DNA of 64,000 nucleotides from Microbulbifer pacificus. Its GTDB lineage: Bacteria > Pseudomonadota > Gammaproteobacteria > Pseudomonadales > Cellvibrionaceae. The stretch is from the NCBI RefSeq assembly GCF_002959965.1, contig NZ_PREV01000027.1:62001-126000 (forward strand). The letters run 5' to 3'. The position numbers and the translations under genes are program-made. Below the pieces are notes generated by a model. It did not search any database, was not told where the DNA came from, and saw only the letters and a list, made by a program, of their open reading frames with translations. Of the stretch, positions 1-7,857 are shown piece by piece (the first letter of the stretch is position 1; the number at the start of each line of letters is the position of its first letter).

Positions 1-2446
1 GGTCTGGCAGGGACTGCCATGCGGCACTGGTGAACACCAGCAATTCCATCTGTTCACTGTGCAACAGCCAGCGTTCGCCATTCGGCAATTGCAGGCGTTT
101 GCGGTTGAGGGGGCGGGCGCGCAGGTTGAACAATCTGTCGGCCAGCGCCTGCCAATCCGGCTGAGTTTTCAGGGCCAGCTCGAAGCGGTAGCCACCTTCA
201 ACTGGGACCCGGTACCAGTGCAATATCGTCTCAAACAGTTGCGCATCGCCAGCTTGTAGATACCGGTGCAGTTCTTCCGCGGCACGGGTGCGCAGCAGCA
301 GGCAGGCAAAGCTGTGGGCATTCAGGGGTTCTATCTTTACCGCCATCTGCTTCAGTTCCGGCTGACCGGAGAAGGGATCGGTAACGGGGGCGGCCAGTGC
401 GCTGACGGTAGCATGGTGGGCGAGGCTGTCGCTCCAGTGGATGGGAGCAAACAGCTGGCCGGGCTTCTGGCTAGTGGTGACGTGGGCGCGGCCGAAGAAC
501 TGGCCTTGTTCACTTTCCACACGCACCAGCTGCGCGTCTTCAACGCGGAATCTCCGCGCTTCCTGCGGATGTACGTGCAGCTCCGGCGCTTCGCTGTGGT
601 CCAGTAGTTTACGTGCGCGGCCGGTGCGGGTCATGGTGTGCCACTGGTCGCGCATACGGCCGCTGTTCAGTACCAGTGGATACTCGTCGCGGGTTTCCTG
701 CATCGGGCACCGGGGTGTCACTGCGACGAAGCGGGCGCGGCCATTCGGTGTGTAGAAGTCATCGTCGCTAAACAGCCGCGGCGTGCCGTTCGGGTTGGCA
801 GCGGTGACCGGCCACTGCACCGGTGTGAAGTTATCGTATTCGGTATCACTGATATTGGCCAACGCGGAAATATCAAATGCGCGGCGGGCCTGCTCGCGGT
901 TGTTTTCAAAACCCGAGAGTGCGGCGTGCTCGCGGAAAATATCCGCCGGGGATGCGTAATTGAAGGCATCCGCGAAGCCCAGACGTCGGGCCACATCGCA
1001 GAGGATTTCCCAGTCGTGGCGCGCGTCACCCGGTTTCGGCAGGAAGCCTTTCTGCCGTGAAATACGGCGTTCGGAGTTGGTGACAGTACCGGTCTTTTCT
1101 CCCCAGGTTGTCGCAGGCAACAGCAGGTCCGCACAGCGCGCGGTGTCCGTATCTGCCACACAGTCGGATACGATCACCGTTGGGCAGCGCTTCAGGGCCT
1201 TCGCCACCCGGCGTGCGTCCGGCATACTCACCGCCGGGTTCGTGGCCATGATCCATACGGCTTTCACCTGACCGCTCTCCACCGCCTTGAACAGATCCAC
1301 CGCCTTGAGCCCGGGGCCCCTCGCCAGGTTGTCTGTATTCCAGAAACGGCCGACGCGGTCGATATTGTCCTCGGTGAAATCCATATGCGCAGCGAGCACA
1401 TTCGCCAATCCACCTACCTCACGTCCTCCCATGGCATTGGGCTGACCGGTAATGGAAAAGGGCCCGCAGCCGGGCTTGCCGATACGCCCGGTAGCCAAGT
1501 GGCAGTTGATGATGGCATTGTTCTTGTCGGTGCCGGTGCTGGATTGATTGATGCCCTGGGAATAGAAACTGATGGATTTTTTTGTGGTACGGAACAGCTC
1601 GTAGAATGTGAGCAGCTGCTCCAGCTCCAGGCTGCAGTACGCCGCCACCCTCTCCGGCGTCCACTCGGCCGCCGCATACAGGGTATCGGTAAAATTTTCC
1701 GTATGGTTTTCGATAAATGCGTGATCCAGCGCGCCGAACTCGGCAAGGTAGTGCAACAGCCCATTGAACAGCGCCGCATCACTGCCCGGCGTGATCGCCA
1801 GATGCATATCCGCCATTTCACTGGTGGCGCTGCCACGGGGATCGATGACCACCAGTTTCGCATTGCCCGCCTGCATGCGCTGGAACAGAATCGGGTGGGT
1901 CCAGGCGGCGTTGGAACCGATCAATACCACCAACTCAGCCTGATCCAGATCCTCGTAATTACACGGCACCGCATCCGCACCAAACGCGCGCTTGTACGCC
2001 GCCACCGCGGACGACATACACAGACGCGAATTGGTATCCACGTTGGCCGTGCCGATAAAACCCTTCATCAGCTTGTTGGCCACATAATAATCTTCCGTCA
2101 GCAACTGCCCGGAAAGATAAAACGCCACCGAATCCGGCCCGTGCTCGTAGATGGTTTCGCGCAGCTTCGACGCCGCATATTCCAGCGCCGTATCCCAATC
2201 ACAGTCCACACCGTGCAGGCGCGGCTTCAACAGACGCCCGTGATCGCCAAGGGTGTCCGCCAGCGAAGAACCCTTCACACACAGCTTGCCCCTGTTCGCC
2301 GGATGCTGCTCATCGCCCTGGATGCGAATCACCTCCTCACCCCCGGCCGCCGTCTTCTCCCGCGTCGCCACAACACCGCAGCCAACGCCGCAGTAAGGGC
2401 AGGTCGTGCAGGACCTGCGTGCGCTGAACAGTTCTGGTAAAGCCAT
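1..2446 (-). CDS. nasA: assimilatory nitrate reductase catalytic subunit, 3' end cut off by window
   Basis: Reduces nitrate to nitrite in the cytoplasm as the first step of nitrate assimilation, using bis-MGD molybdenum and a [4Fe-4S] cluster. About 815 codons are visible without a stop, reading from ATG at 2446 out of the left edge. The N-terminus has the cluster cysteines (CTTCPYCGVGCGV, then GKLCVKG). Molybdopterin-oxidoreductase landmarks follow: SRLCMSS, the GINQSSTGTDKNNAIINCH region, and the TNPAVSMPD and SDCVADTDT stretches. Full-length NasA proteins are about 870-920 residues, so roughly the last 50-100 residues are missing, including any C-terminal Bfd-like [2Fe-2S] domain. It starts 24 bp after the nirD stop, so nirB-nirD-nasA is read as one unit, with nitrite handed to NirBD. 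It could be called a generic formate dehydrogenase-like protein on sequence alone, but the operon settles it. Confidence 0.93.
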   Translation of the reverse strand, partial: MALPELFSARRSCTTCPYCGVGCGVVATREKTAAGGEEVIRIQGDEQHPANRGKLCVKGSSLADTLGDHGRLLKPRLHGVDCDWDTALEYAASKLRETIYEHGPDSVAFYLSGQLLTEDYYVANKLMKGFIGTANVDTNSRLCMSSAVAAYKRAFGADAVPCNYEDLDQAELVVLIGSNAAWTHPILFQRMQAGNAKLVVIDPRGSATSEMADMHLAITPGSDAALFNGLLHYLAEFGALDHAFIENHTENFTDTLYAAAEWTPERVAAYCSLELEQLLTFYELFRTTKKSISFYSQGINQSSTGTDKNNAIINCHLATGRIGKPGCGPFSITGQPNAMGGREVGGLANVLAAHMDFTEDNIDRVGRFWNTDNLARGPGLKAVDLFKAVESGQVKAVWIMATNPAVSMPDARRVAKALKRCPTVIVSDCVADTDTARCADLLLPATTWGEKTGTVTNSERRISRQKGFLPKPGDARHDWEILCDVARRLGFADAFNYASPADIFREHAALSGFENNREQARRAFDISALANISDTEYDNFTPVQWPVTAANPNGTPRLFSDDDFYTPNGRARFVAVTPRCPMQETRDEYPLVLNSGRMRDQWHTMTRTGRARKLLDHSEAPELHVHPQEARRFRVEDAQLVRVESEQGQFFGRAHVTTSQKPGQLFAPIHWSDSLAHHATVSALAAPVTDPFSGQPELKQMAVKIEPLNAHSFACLLLRTRAAEELHRYLQAGDAQLFETILHWYRVPVEGGYRFELALKTQPDWQALADRLFNLRARPLNRKRLQLPNGERWLLHSEQMELLVFTSAAWQSLPD

Positions 2447-2470
2447 CGTCTACTGCTTATTTCAAAAGGA

Positions 2471-2827
2471 TTATGGTCCGACCCGGATCAACACATCGTC
2501 GCCTTCAAATGCCACGGGAAATACGTCCAGCTGATACTCCGGTTTTTCCAGACACCGGCCGTCGCTCAGGCGGTAATGCTGCTTGTACAGCGGCGACGAC
2601 ACCGTCAGCTCACCGTCGATCTCCGCAACAAGACCGCGGCCGATCACCCCGGCATCGGCGATCGGGTCCCAGTTGTCGATGGCATATAACTGGGCGTCCT
2701 GATCGGGTAAAAAAAACAGGGCAATCTGACGATCGCCCACAAGAGCGCACACTCCGGAATCGGCTACAAGGTCTGATCGCTTGCAGACTTGCAGCCACTC
2801 GGCGCGGGTTATGGCAACTTCGCTCAT
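2471..2827 (-). CDS. nirD: nitrite reductase small subunit
   Basis: Small subunit of the cytoplasmic NAD(P)H-dependent nitrite reductase that makes ammonium from nitrite with NirB. The protein has 118 residues and a Rieske-like fold (typical NirD length 105-120). The stretch from LFFLPDQDAQLYAIDNWDP to VIGRGL and SPLYKQHYRLSDGRCLE is typical of NirD. As usual for stand-alone NirD, the Rieske cysteine/histidine cluster ligands are not present as a full set. The ATG at 2827 is chosen over an upstream in-frame start at 2842 because a GGAGAG Shine-Dalgarno lies at the right distance. It lies between nirB and nasA. The gap to nirB (about 250 bp) is unusually long and holds two hairpin repeats. Confidence 0.93.
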   Translation of the reverse strand: MSEVAITRAEWLQVCKRSDLVADSGVCALVGDRQIALFFLPDQDAQLYAIDNWDPIADAGVIGRGLVAEIDGELTVSSPLYKQHYRLSDGRCLEKPEYQLDVFPVAFEGDDVLIRVGP

Positions 2828-2895
2828 TCTGGCTCTCCACAAAGTAGGTGGTGAAATTCAAAAATTTTCTTGTGTAGCCAGTTCTACTGAACTGG

Positions 2896-2915
2896 ATTCC
2901 GGCCTGCGCCGGAAT
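2896..2915. repeat. short REP-like palindrome
   Basis: ATTCCGGC-ctgc-GCCGGAAT, a perfect 8-bp stem with a 4-base loop. It is flanked by TGG and GACA, as in the widespread proteobacterial intergenic repeat of the form TGGATTCC...GGAATGAC. It lies in the nirB-nirD spacer. Confidence 0.6.
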
Positions 2916-2948
2916 GACACGGAACGGAGTAATTTACTTCGATGTGAA

Positions 2949-3059
2949 GGTGGTGCGCCGGGTGTGAGGTTTCAGGAGCGTCGCAAACAGGAAGTTTGCG
3001 CCGCAGCGCCCATGGATGGGTTTACCGCGGTCCTGAAACCTCACACCCGGTGCTCCACC
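2949..3059. repeat. long intergenic inverted repeat (hairpin element A)
   Basis: Arms at 2949-2977 and 3031-3059 are 29 bases long and complementary except at two positions. Inside are a second hairpin (CGCAAAC-aggaa-GTTTGCG) and the palindrome CCCATGGATGGG followed by TTTAC. The same layout (long outer stem, inner hairpin, then a CCC-ATGGATGGGTT motif) occurs at 7713-7819. It sits inside the nitrate operon between nirB and nirD and lacks the U-run of a terminator. It could affect mRNA stability or the nirB/nirD expression ratio. Confidence 0.7.
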
Positions 3060-3081
3060 GCTACCGGGCCAAATTAAAAAC

Positions 3082-5610
3082 TTAGGCGGGTTCGCAGATC
3101 TTGACGATCTCCTCTCGGGTCGCTGGCCGACGCTGCTCGCGCTCTTCCACGAATACGATCTTCTCGTCCTTCGCATCGGTGTTCACAAACTGGCGGAAAC
3201 GCTTAACCATCTCAGGGTCATTGATCGCAGTCTTCCACTCACACTGGTAAGTGCCCACCACATTGCCCATCTGACGTTCCAGCTCATCGCAGAGTCCCAG
3301 ACTGTCCTCGATCACCACCTCGCGCAGGTAATCCAGACCACCTTCCAGGTTTTCCAGCCACACCGACGTCCGCTGCAACTTGTCCGCCGTGCGCACATAG
3401 AACATCAGAATGCGGTCGATATATTTGATCAGGGTGACATCATCCAGATCCGTCGCAAACAGGTCCGCATGGCGCGGGCGCATGCCGCCGTTACCACACA
3501 CATACAGGTTCCAGCCTTTCTCGGTCGCAATTACACCGATATCCTTGCTCTGCGCCTCCGCACACTCCCGGGTACAACCGGACACCGCCATCTTGATCTT
3601 GTGCGGCGAACGCAGACCCTTGTAGCGATTCTCGACCGTGAGCGCCATACCCACACTGTCCTGCACACCGAAGCGACACCAGGTACTGCCCACACAGGAT
3701 TTCACCGTACGCAAAGACTTTCCATACGCGTGGCCGGTCTCAAAGCCCGCATCCGTCAACTCGCGCCAGATCTCCGGCAGCTCCTCAAGACGCGCACCAA
3801 ACAGATCGATACGCTGGCCACCGGTGATCTTCGTGTACAGGTCGTACTTTTTCGCCACCTGCCCCAGCACGATCAATTTGTCCGGTGTGATCTCGCCGCC
3901 GGCGATGCGCGGAACCACGGAATAAGTACCGTTTTTCTGCATATTCGCCATAAACGTATCGTTGGTGTCCTGCAGACCCACGTGCGGTTTCTTGTGGATA
4001 TGTTCGTTCCAGAGGGACGCAAAAATGGAAGCGGCAGTGGGCTTGCAGATTTCGCAGCCCTTGCCGCGACCGTGTTTGTGCAGCAGCTCGTCAAAGGTCT
4101 TGATTTCTTCCACCTGCACCATGTGGAAAATCTGCTGGCGGGTGTAGGGGAAGTGCGGGCACAGATCATTGTTGACCTCCACTCCCAACGCCGCCAGCTC
4201 CGTGTCCACAACATTTTTCAACAGCGCGGAACAACCGCCACAACCGGTGCCGGCCTTGGTGCAGTCTTTCACTTCGCCCACAGAACAGCAGCCGCCCTGC
4301 ACCGCACCAATGATGTCGCCCTTGCTCACGTTGTGGCAGGAACAGATGGTCGCTGTGTCTGGCAGCGCACCTGCACCCAGGCCAGGCTTGGCGCCGTCCA
4401 GGGCCGGCAGGATCAGCTGCTCCGGGTGCTCGGGAAGATCCATATCGTTCAGGTGATACTGCAGCAGGGTGTCGTAATCGTCGGTATCGCCCACCAGCAC
4501 CGCGCCACGAAGTTTCTTGCCTGTGCGATCGGTGATCATGCGCTTGTAGACGCCGGTCTGTTCATCCACAAAGGTGATTGCGGCGGAATCTTCGGCGCGG
4601 CCGTGGGCGTCACCGATGGATCCCACATCCACACCGAGTAACTTCAACTTGGTACTCATATCCGCGCCGTTGAACTCGGCCGCGTCGCCGCACAGGAGGG
4701 ATATGGCCGTGCGCGCCATGGAGTAGCCTGGAGCCACCAGGCCGAAGATGCGGTTGTCGAACAGAGCACACTCTCCGATGGCGAAAATATTCTTGTCGGA
4801 GGTACGGCAATGGTTGTCGATCACGATACCGCCGCGCTCGCCGAGGGTGATACCCGCAGAGCGGGCCAGGTTGTCTTCCGGACGGATACCGGCGGAGAAC
4901 ACGATCAGATCGGTGACCAGTTCTCTCTCACCTTTGAACTGCATCCGCAGGCGGCCGCCGTCCACTTCCTCGATCAGTTCCGTGGCCGTGCTGGTGTGCA
5001 CCGTCACGCCCAGCTCTTCGATTTTTTCCCGCAGTAATTTGGAACCGCCTTCGTCCAGCTGTACGGACATCAGACCGGGGGCGAACTCCACCACATGGGC
5101 TTCAAGGCCCAGCTGTTTCAGTGCATTGGCCGCCTCGAGGCCCAGCAGGCCGCCGCCCACCACTACGCCGACCTTGCCGCTTTGCGCGGCAGCCTGGATC
5201 TTGTCGAGATCTTCGAGGGTGCGGTAAACGAAACACTTCGCATGCTGGTGACCGGGAATTGGCGGTACGAAAGGATAGGAACCGGTGGCCAGTACCAGGT
5301 GATCGTAGGGTTCGGAAGCGCCACTGGCGGAGGTCACGATTTTGTTTTCGCGATCGATGTTCACTGCGGCATCGTTCAGGCGCAGGTCGTAGCCCCATTC
5401 GCGGTACTGCTCCACCTTGCCCATGGCCAGGTCGTCCGCGCTGCGGCCGCCAAAATATTCTGAGAGGTGTACCCGGTCGTAGGCGGGGCGGGGTTCGGCG
5501 CAAAATACCAGCACGTCGAACATCGCCCGCTCCGGGCGGCTCGCCAGTTGTTCCAGGAAGTGGTGACCCACCATGCCGTTGCCGATGACGACGATTTTCT
5601 GCTTGACCAT
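3082..5610 (-). CDS. nirB: NAD(P)H-dependent nitrite reductase large subunit
   Basis: Six-electron reduction of nitrite to ammonium in the cytoplasm. 842 residues, normal for NirB. Order of domains: an N-terminal FAD/NAD(P)H oxidoreductase (GNGMVGHHFLEQL near residue 10, second dinucleotide fold VGVVVGGGLLGLEAA near 150); a Bfd-like [2Fe-2S] domain around 420-480 (CSCH, then CTKAGTGCGGC); then the siroheme/[4Fe-4S] sulfite/nitrite reductase half, with the cysteine pairs CVGSTWC and CTREC near residues 640-690. Start ATG at 5610. It is preceded by a leader with a hexaloop hairpin and a sigma-54-like site, so it probably has its own promoter besides read-through from the kinase gene. NirD and NasA follow. 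Confidence 0.97.
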   Translation of the reverse strand: MVKQKIVVIGNGMVGHHFLEQLASRPERAMFDVLVFCAEPRPAYDRVHLSEYFGGRSADDLAMGKVEQYREWGYDLRLNDAAVNIDRENKIVTSASGASEPYDHLVLATGSYPFVPPIPGHQHAKCFVYRTLEDLDKIQAAAQSGKVGVVVGGGLLGLEAANALKQLGLEAHVVEFAPGLMSVQLDEGGSKLLREKIEELGVTVHTSTATELIEEVDGGRLRMQFKGERELVTDLIVFSAGIRPEDNLARSAGITLGERGGIVIDNHCRTSDKNIFAIGECALFDNRIFGLVAPGYSMARTAISLLCGDAAEFNGADMSTKLKLLGVDVGSIGDAHGRAEDSAAITFVDEQTGVYKRMITDRTGKKLRGAVLVGDTDDYDTLLQYHLNDMDLPEHPEQLILPALDGAKPGLGAGALPDTATICSCHNVSKGDIIGAVQGGCCSVGEVKDCTKAGTGCGGCSALLKNVVDTELAALGVEVNNDLCPHFPYTRQQIFHMVQVEEIKTFDELLHKHGRGKGCEICKPTAASIFASLWNEHIHKKPHVGLQDTNDTFMANMQKNGTYSVVPRIAGGEITPDKLIVLGQVAKKYDLYTKITGGQRIDLFGARLEELPEIWRELTDAGFETGHAYGKSLRTVKSCVGSTWCRFGVQDSVGMALTVENRYKGLRSPHKIKMAVSGCTRECAEAQSKDIGVIATEKGWNLYVCGNGGMRPRHADLFATDLDDVTLIKYIDRILMFYVRTADKLQRTSVWLENLEGGLDYLREVVIEDSLGLCDELERQMGNVVGTYQCEWKTAINDPEMVKRFRQFVNTDAKDEKIVFVEEREQRRPATREEIVKICEPA

Positions 5611-5700
5611 AATCTCTGCCGTATTTGCCCGCTGGGCGTACCTGAGGTTCTTCGGCAGAGGGAGAGGGGAGCTTGGTGGCGTGAGGTCGCACGGCTGCCT

Positions 5701-5734
5701 CTCTTCTGTCGAAGAGCGTCAGGCGCCGTTGCCT
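5701..5734 (-). promoter_or_regulatory. nirB leader hairpins, including an ANTAR-type hexaloop (5721-5734)
   Basis: Read on the minus strand, AGGC-AACGGC-GCCT is a 4-bp stem with a six-base loop having A at position 1 and G at position 4, the loop signature known for ANTAR-domain RNA binders. It is followed by CTCTTC-GACA-GAAGAG (5701-5716), flanked by an AGGC that could also pair with the GCCT arm. The 12-mer GGCAACGGCGCC recurs in the nasT leader. No clear U-run follows here, so termination at this site is not evident. Confidence 0.5.
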
Positions 5735-5777
5735 TGCTGAATAGTTCGGAAAAAGTTTCGGATTGTGACTTTAGGTA

Positions 5778-5812
5778 TTCAATCTCTGTGCCAACTTTCT
5801 GAAGTGGCACAG
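5778..5812 (-). promoter_or_regulatory. sigma-54-like promoter overlapping a palindrome, nirB leader
   Basis: Minus-strand TGGCACAGAGATTGAA (5778-5793) matches the sigma-54 consensus TGGCACR-N4-TTGCW except that the C of the -12 GC is A. It overlaps the palindrome CTGTGCCA-N11-TGGCACAG (5786-5812). Transcription from it would give a roughly 155-base nirB leader. A nearly identical string, TGGCACAGAAATTGTA, lies upstream of narK. The rest of the 318-bp space between nirB and the kinase gene shows nothing else I can support. Confidence 0.45.
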
Positions 5813-5928
5813 GTGGTGGGAAACCACAGGATTTATATGGGTTATTGACGATTTTGAATGTATCGGCGGTACAACTTGGTGCGCGCCGGCGAATTGCGCA
5901 CCAAGGTGGCTCAGGCGAAAGAAGGTAC

Positions 5929-7677
5929 TTACAGAAAATAAATGAGATGCGAGAGGATCGCCAACACCGCCAGTGTCTGCCAGAACAGCAGTGGATTGCG
6001 CTCGATTAGTGGCGGTGTTTCCGTATTGGCGAAGCGCCTGTTTGGTGTGCTGAGATCGTGCACAAATTCCGACAGCGCCGGGTAGCGGCTTTTCGGGTCC
6101 GGCGCACAGGCCTTGCGCAGAGCACCGTCGATCCATTCCGGAATGTTGTCTCTGTGCTGGCGCGCACTGATGTAGCGCATACCGGCGTAATTCTTCAATT
6201 GATAGTGGCGGCTGCCGAGGCGCTCTTTATACGGATACTGACCGGTAAGCATTTCATAGGCGATGACGCCGAGGGAAAAAATATCCGAACGGTGGCTCGC
6301 GCCGTCGCCCACGAAATACTCAGGTGCACAGTAATTCTTGCTGCCGGGTGGTGCGCTGTCCTGATAGCGCAGTAGCTCCAGTAGTCCCGCCGCATTGGCA
6401 CCGCCGAGATCGATCAGCTTCAGGCGACCTGAGGAATCCAGCATGATGTTTTCGGGCTTCAGATCCCCGTGCACAATTTCCAGCCGTTGCAGGCGGCGCA
6501 AAGCGCTCACCAGCTGTTGCACCAGATTGCGTACCTGATCCAACGGCGGTTGCGGATTAAGCTGCATCCACTGGCGCAGATTCTGTCCGTCCACATACTC
6601 CATAACATGATAGAGAAAGCGGCGCTCCTTTTTTGGCGGAAACACCTTGACGATGGCCGGATGATCCAGCCGGCGCCCGGTCCATTCCTCGGCGATAAAA
6701 CGCTCGATATAGGCCGGATCATCAATGAAGTTTTCCGACGGTGCCTTCAGTGCACACAGAATTCCACTGTCCAGATCCCGCACCAGGTACAGATAACTGC
6801 GGCTACTCGCATGTAGCTCCTGTAGCACTTCATAGCCGTCGATCTTGTTGCCCGGCTGCAGCGCAGGCGGGAAGGGCAGCTGGCCGGTGGTCAGCACAAG
6901 ATCGTCGGACTCCAGCGCCTCCAGCATATTCACCCGGCACAGTGCCAGGCTCAGATTGTCGCTACTGCCGTTATCCAGTGCGGCCGCAATCAACGGCTGC
7001 GCCGCGTCCAGCTGATACTTTTCCAGCAACGCCGCAAACTGCGGCAGCGGCAGAAAATCGTGGATGCCATCGGTCGTCACACAGAAAAGATCGCCCGCTT
7101 CCAGCGGCTCCTGCCGGTAATCCACCTCGATATGCGCATCCATTCCCAGCGCGCGACTCAAAAACGTCCTGTCCGGCCCCAGCGTACGACTGTGGTCCCG
7201 CGTCAGGCATTCAAGGTTTCCACTGCGCAGACGGTAAATCCGCGAATCCCCGATATGGATCAGGTGGGCCGTCGAACTTTTCAACACCACCGCCGAAAAC
7301 GTCGTCAGCCAACCCCGTTGCACCTCATCCGCGCCGCCACTCTGGCGATACAGCCAACCGTTCAACGCGTGCAACACCCGCGCCGCCGCCTGCTTCACCG
7401 ACCAGGAATCCGGCGTACTGTAATAGTCGGAAATAAACCCACTCACGGCCGCCCGCGCCGCCGCACCCCCGGCCTCCGCACTCCCCACCCCATCCGCAAT
7501 CGCCGCCAGCGAACCGCGATACCGCAACTCACTCCCACTCGCCCGATACACCGCCACCGCGTCGTCGTTGTACGCGCGCTGGCCGCACTCGGTGGCGGTG
7601 GCGAATTCCAGCTTCTCGGAATAGGAAGCCGCTTGATCAGATTCAGGCACGATCGAAACTTCGCAGGTGGTATTCAA
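5929..7677 (-). CDS. bifunctional PP2C-type phosphatase / serine-threonine kinase, membrane-anchored
   Basis: 582 residues with two signalling enzymes in one chain. The N-terminal PP2C-like phosphatase (about 20-255) shows ADGVGS at 61, GDSR at 143, TTDGIHD at 201 and SSDNLSL at 238. The kinase domain (about 280-545) has the ATP lysine in LCALKAP near 311, the catalytic loop HGDLKPEN at 403-410, a DLG in place of DFG near 423, and APEY near 451. A single hydrophobic helix at 564-581 ends the protein, so both domains should sit on the cytoplasmic face of the inner membrane. It lies between the nitrate transporter and nirB, a position this fusion also occupies in other proteobacterial nas clusters. 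A role tuning nitrate uptake or reduction is inferred from context only; the phosphorylated partner is unknown. Confidence 0.88.
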   Translation of the reverse strand: MNTTCEVSIVPESDQAASYSEKLEFATATECGQRAYNDDAVAVYRASGSELRYRGSLAAIADGVGSAEAGGAAARAAVSGFISDYYSTPDSWSVKQAAARVLHALNGWLYRQSGGADEVQRGWLTTFSAVVLKSSTAHLIHIGDSRIYRLRSGNLECLTRDHSRTLGPDRTFLSRALGMDAHIEVDYRQEPLEAGDLFCVTTDGIHDFLPLPQFAALLEKYQLDAAQPLIAAALDNGSSDNLSLALCRVNMLEALESDDLVLTTGQLPFPPALQPGNKIDGYEVLQELHASSRSYLYLVRDLDSGILCALKAPSENFIDDPAYIERFIAEEWTGRRLDHPAIVKVFPPKKERRFLYHVMEYVDGQNLRQWMQLNPQPPLDQVRNLVQQLVSALRRLQRLEIVHGDLKPENIMLDSSGRLKLIDLGGANAAGLLELLRYQDSAPPGSKNYCAPEYFVGDGASHRSDIFSLGVIAYEMLTGQYPYKERLGSRHYQLKNYAGMRYISARQHRDNIPEWIDGALRKACAPDPKSRYPALSEFVHDLSTPNRRFANTETPPLIERNPLLFWQTLAVLAILSHLIYFL

Positions 7678-7712
7678 AATAGGCGATCAAATATCTGAAG
7701 GTTGAAGTGAAA

Positions 7713-7819
7713 CCGGGTGCTGGTAAGCCTTTGCAGGACTGTCGAAAAGAGGGACCTTTTCGACAAGCCCCCAATGGATGGGTTCACGGTGTGTCCTGCA
7801 AAGGCTTACAAGTATCCGG
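7713..7819. repeat. long intergenic inverted repeat (hairpin element B)
   Basis: Arms at 7713-7739 and 7793-7819 are 27 bases long with three differences, two of which can form G-U pairs. Inside are the hairpin TGTCGAAAAG-agggac-CTTTTCGACA (7740-7765) and a CCCAATGGATGGGTTCAC motif. The architecture is the same as element A at 2949-3059 although the stem sequences differ. It is located between narK and the kinase/phosphatase gene in the nas cluster. Confidence 0.7.
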
Positions 7820-7857
7820 CGTCCGGAGCATGTTCCGGAACGCCAAAAAATGCACGA

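Noticed and set aside
1385..2440. 351-codon plus-strand frame opposite nasA
   Set aside because: The minus strand encodes a continuous nitrate reductase with intact cluster and Mo motifs through the whole stretch.
3469..4641. 390-codon plus-strand frame opposite nirB
   Set aside because: Histidine-rich shadow of a conserved gene.
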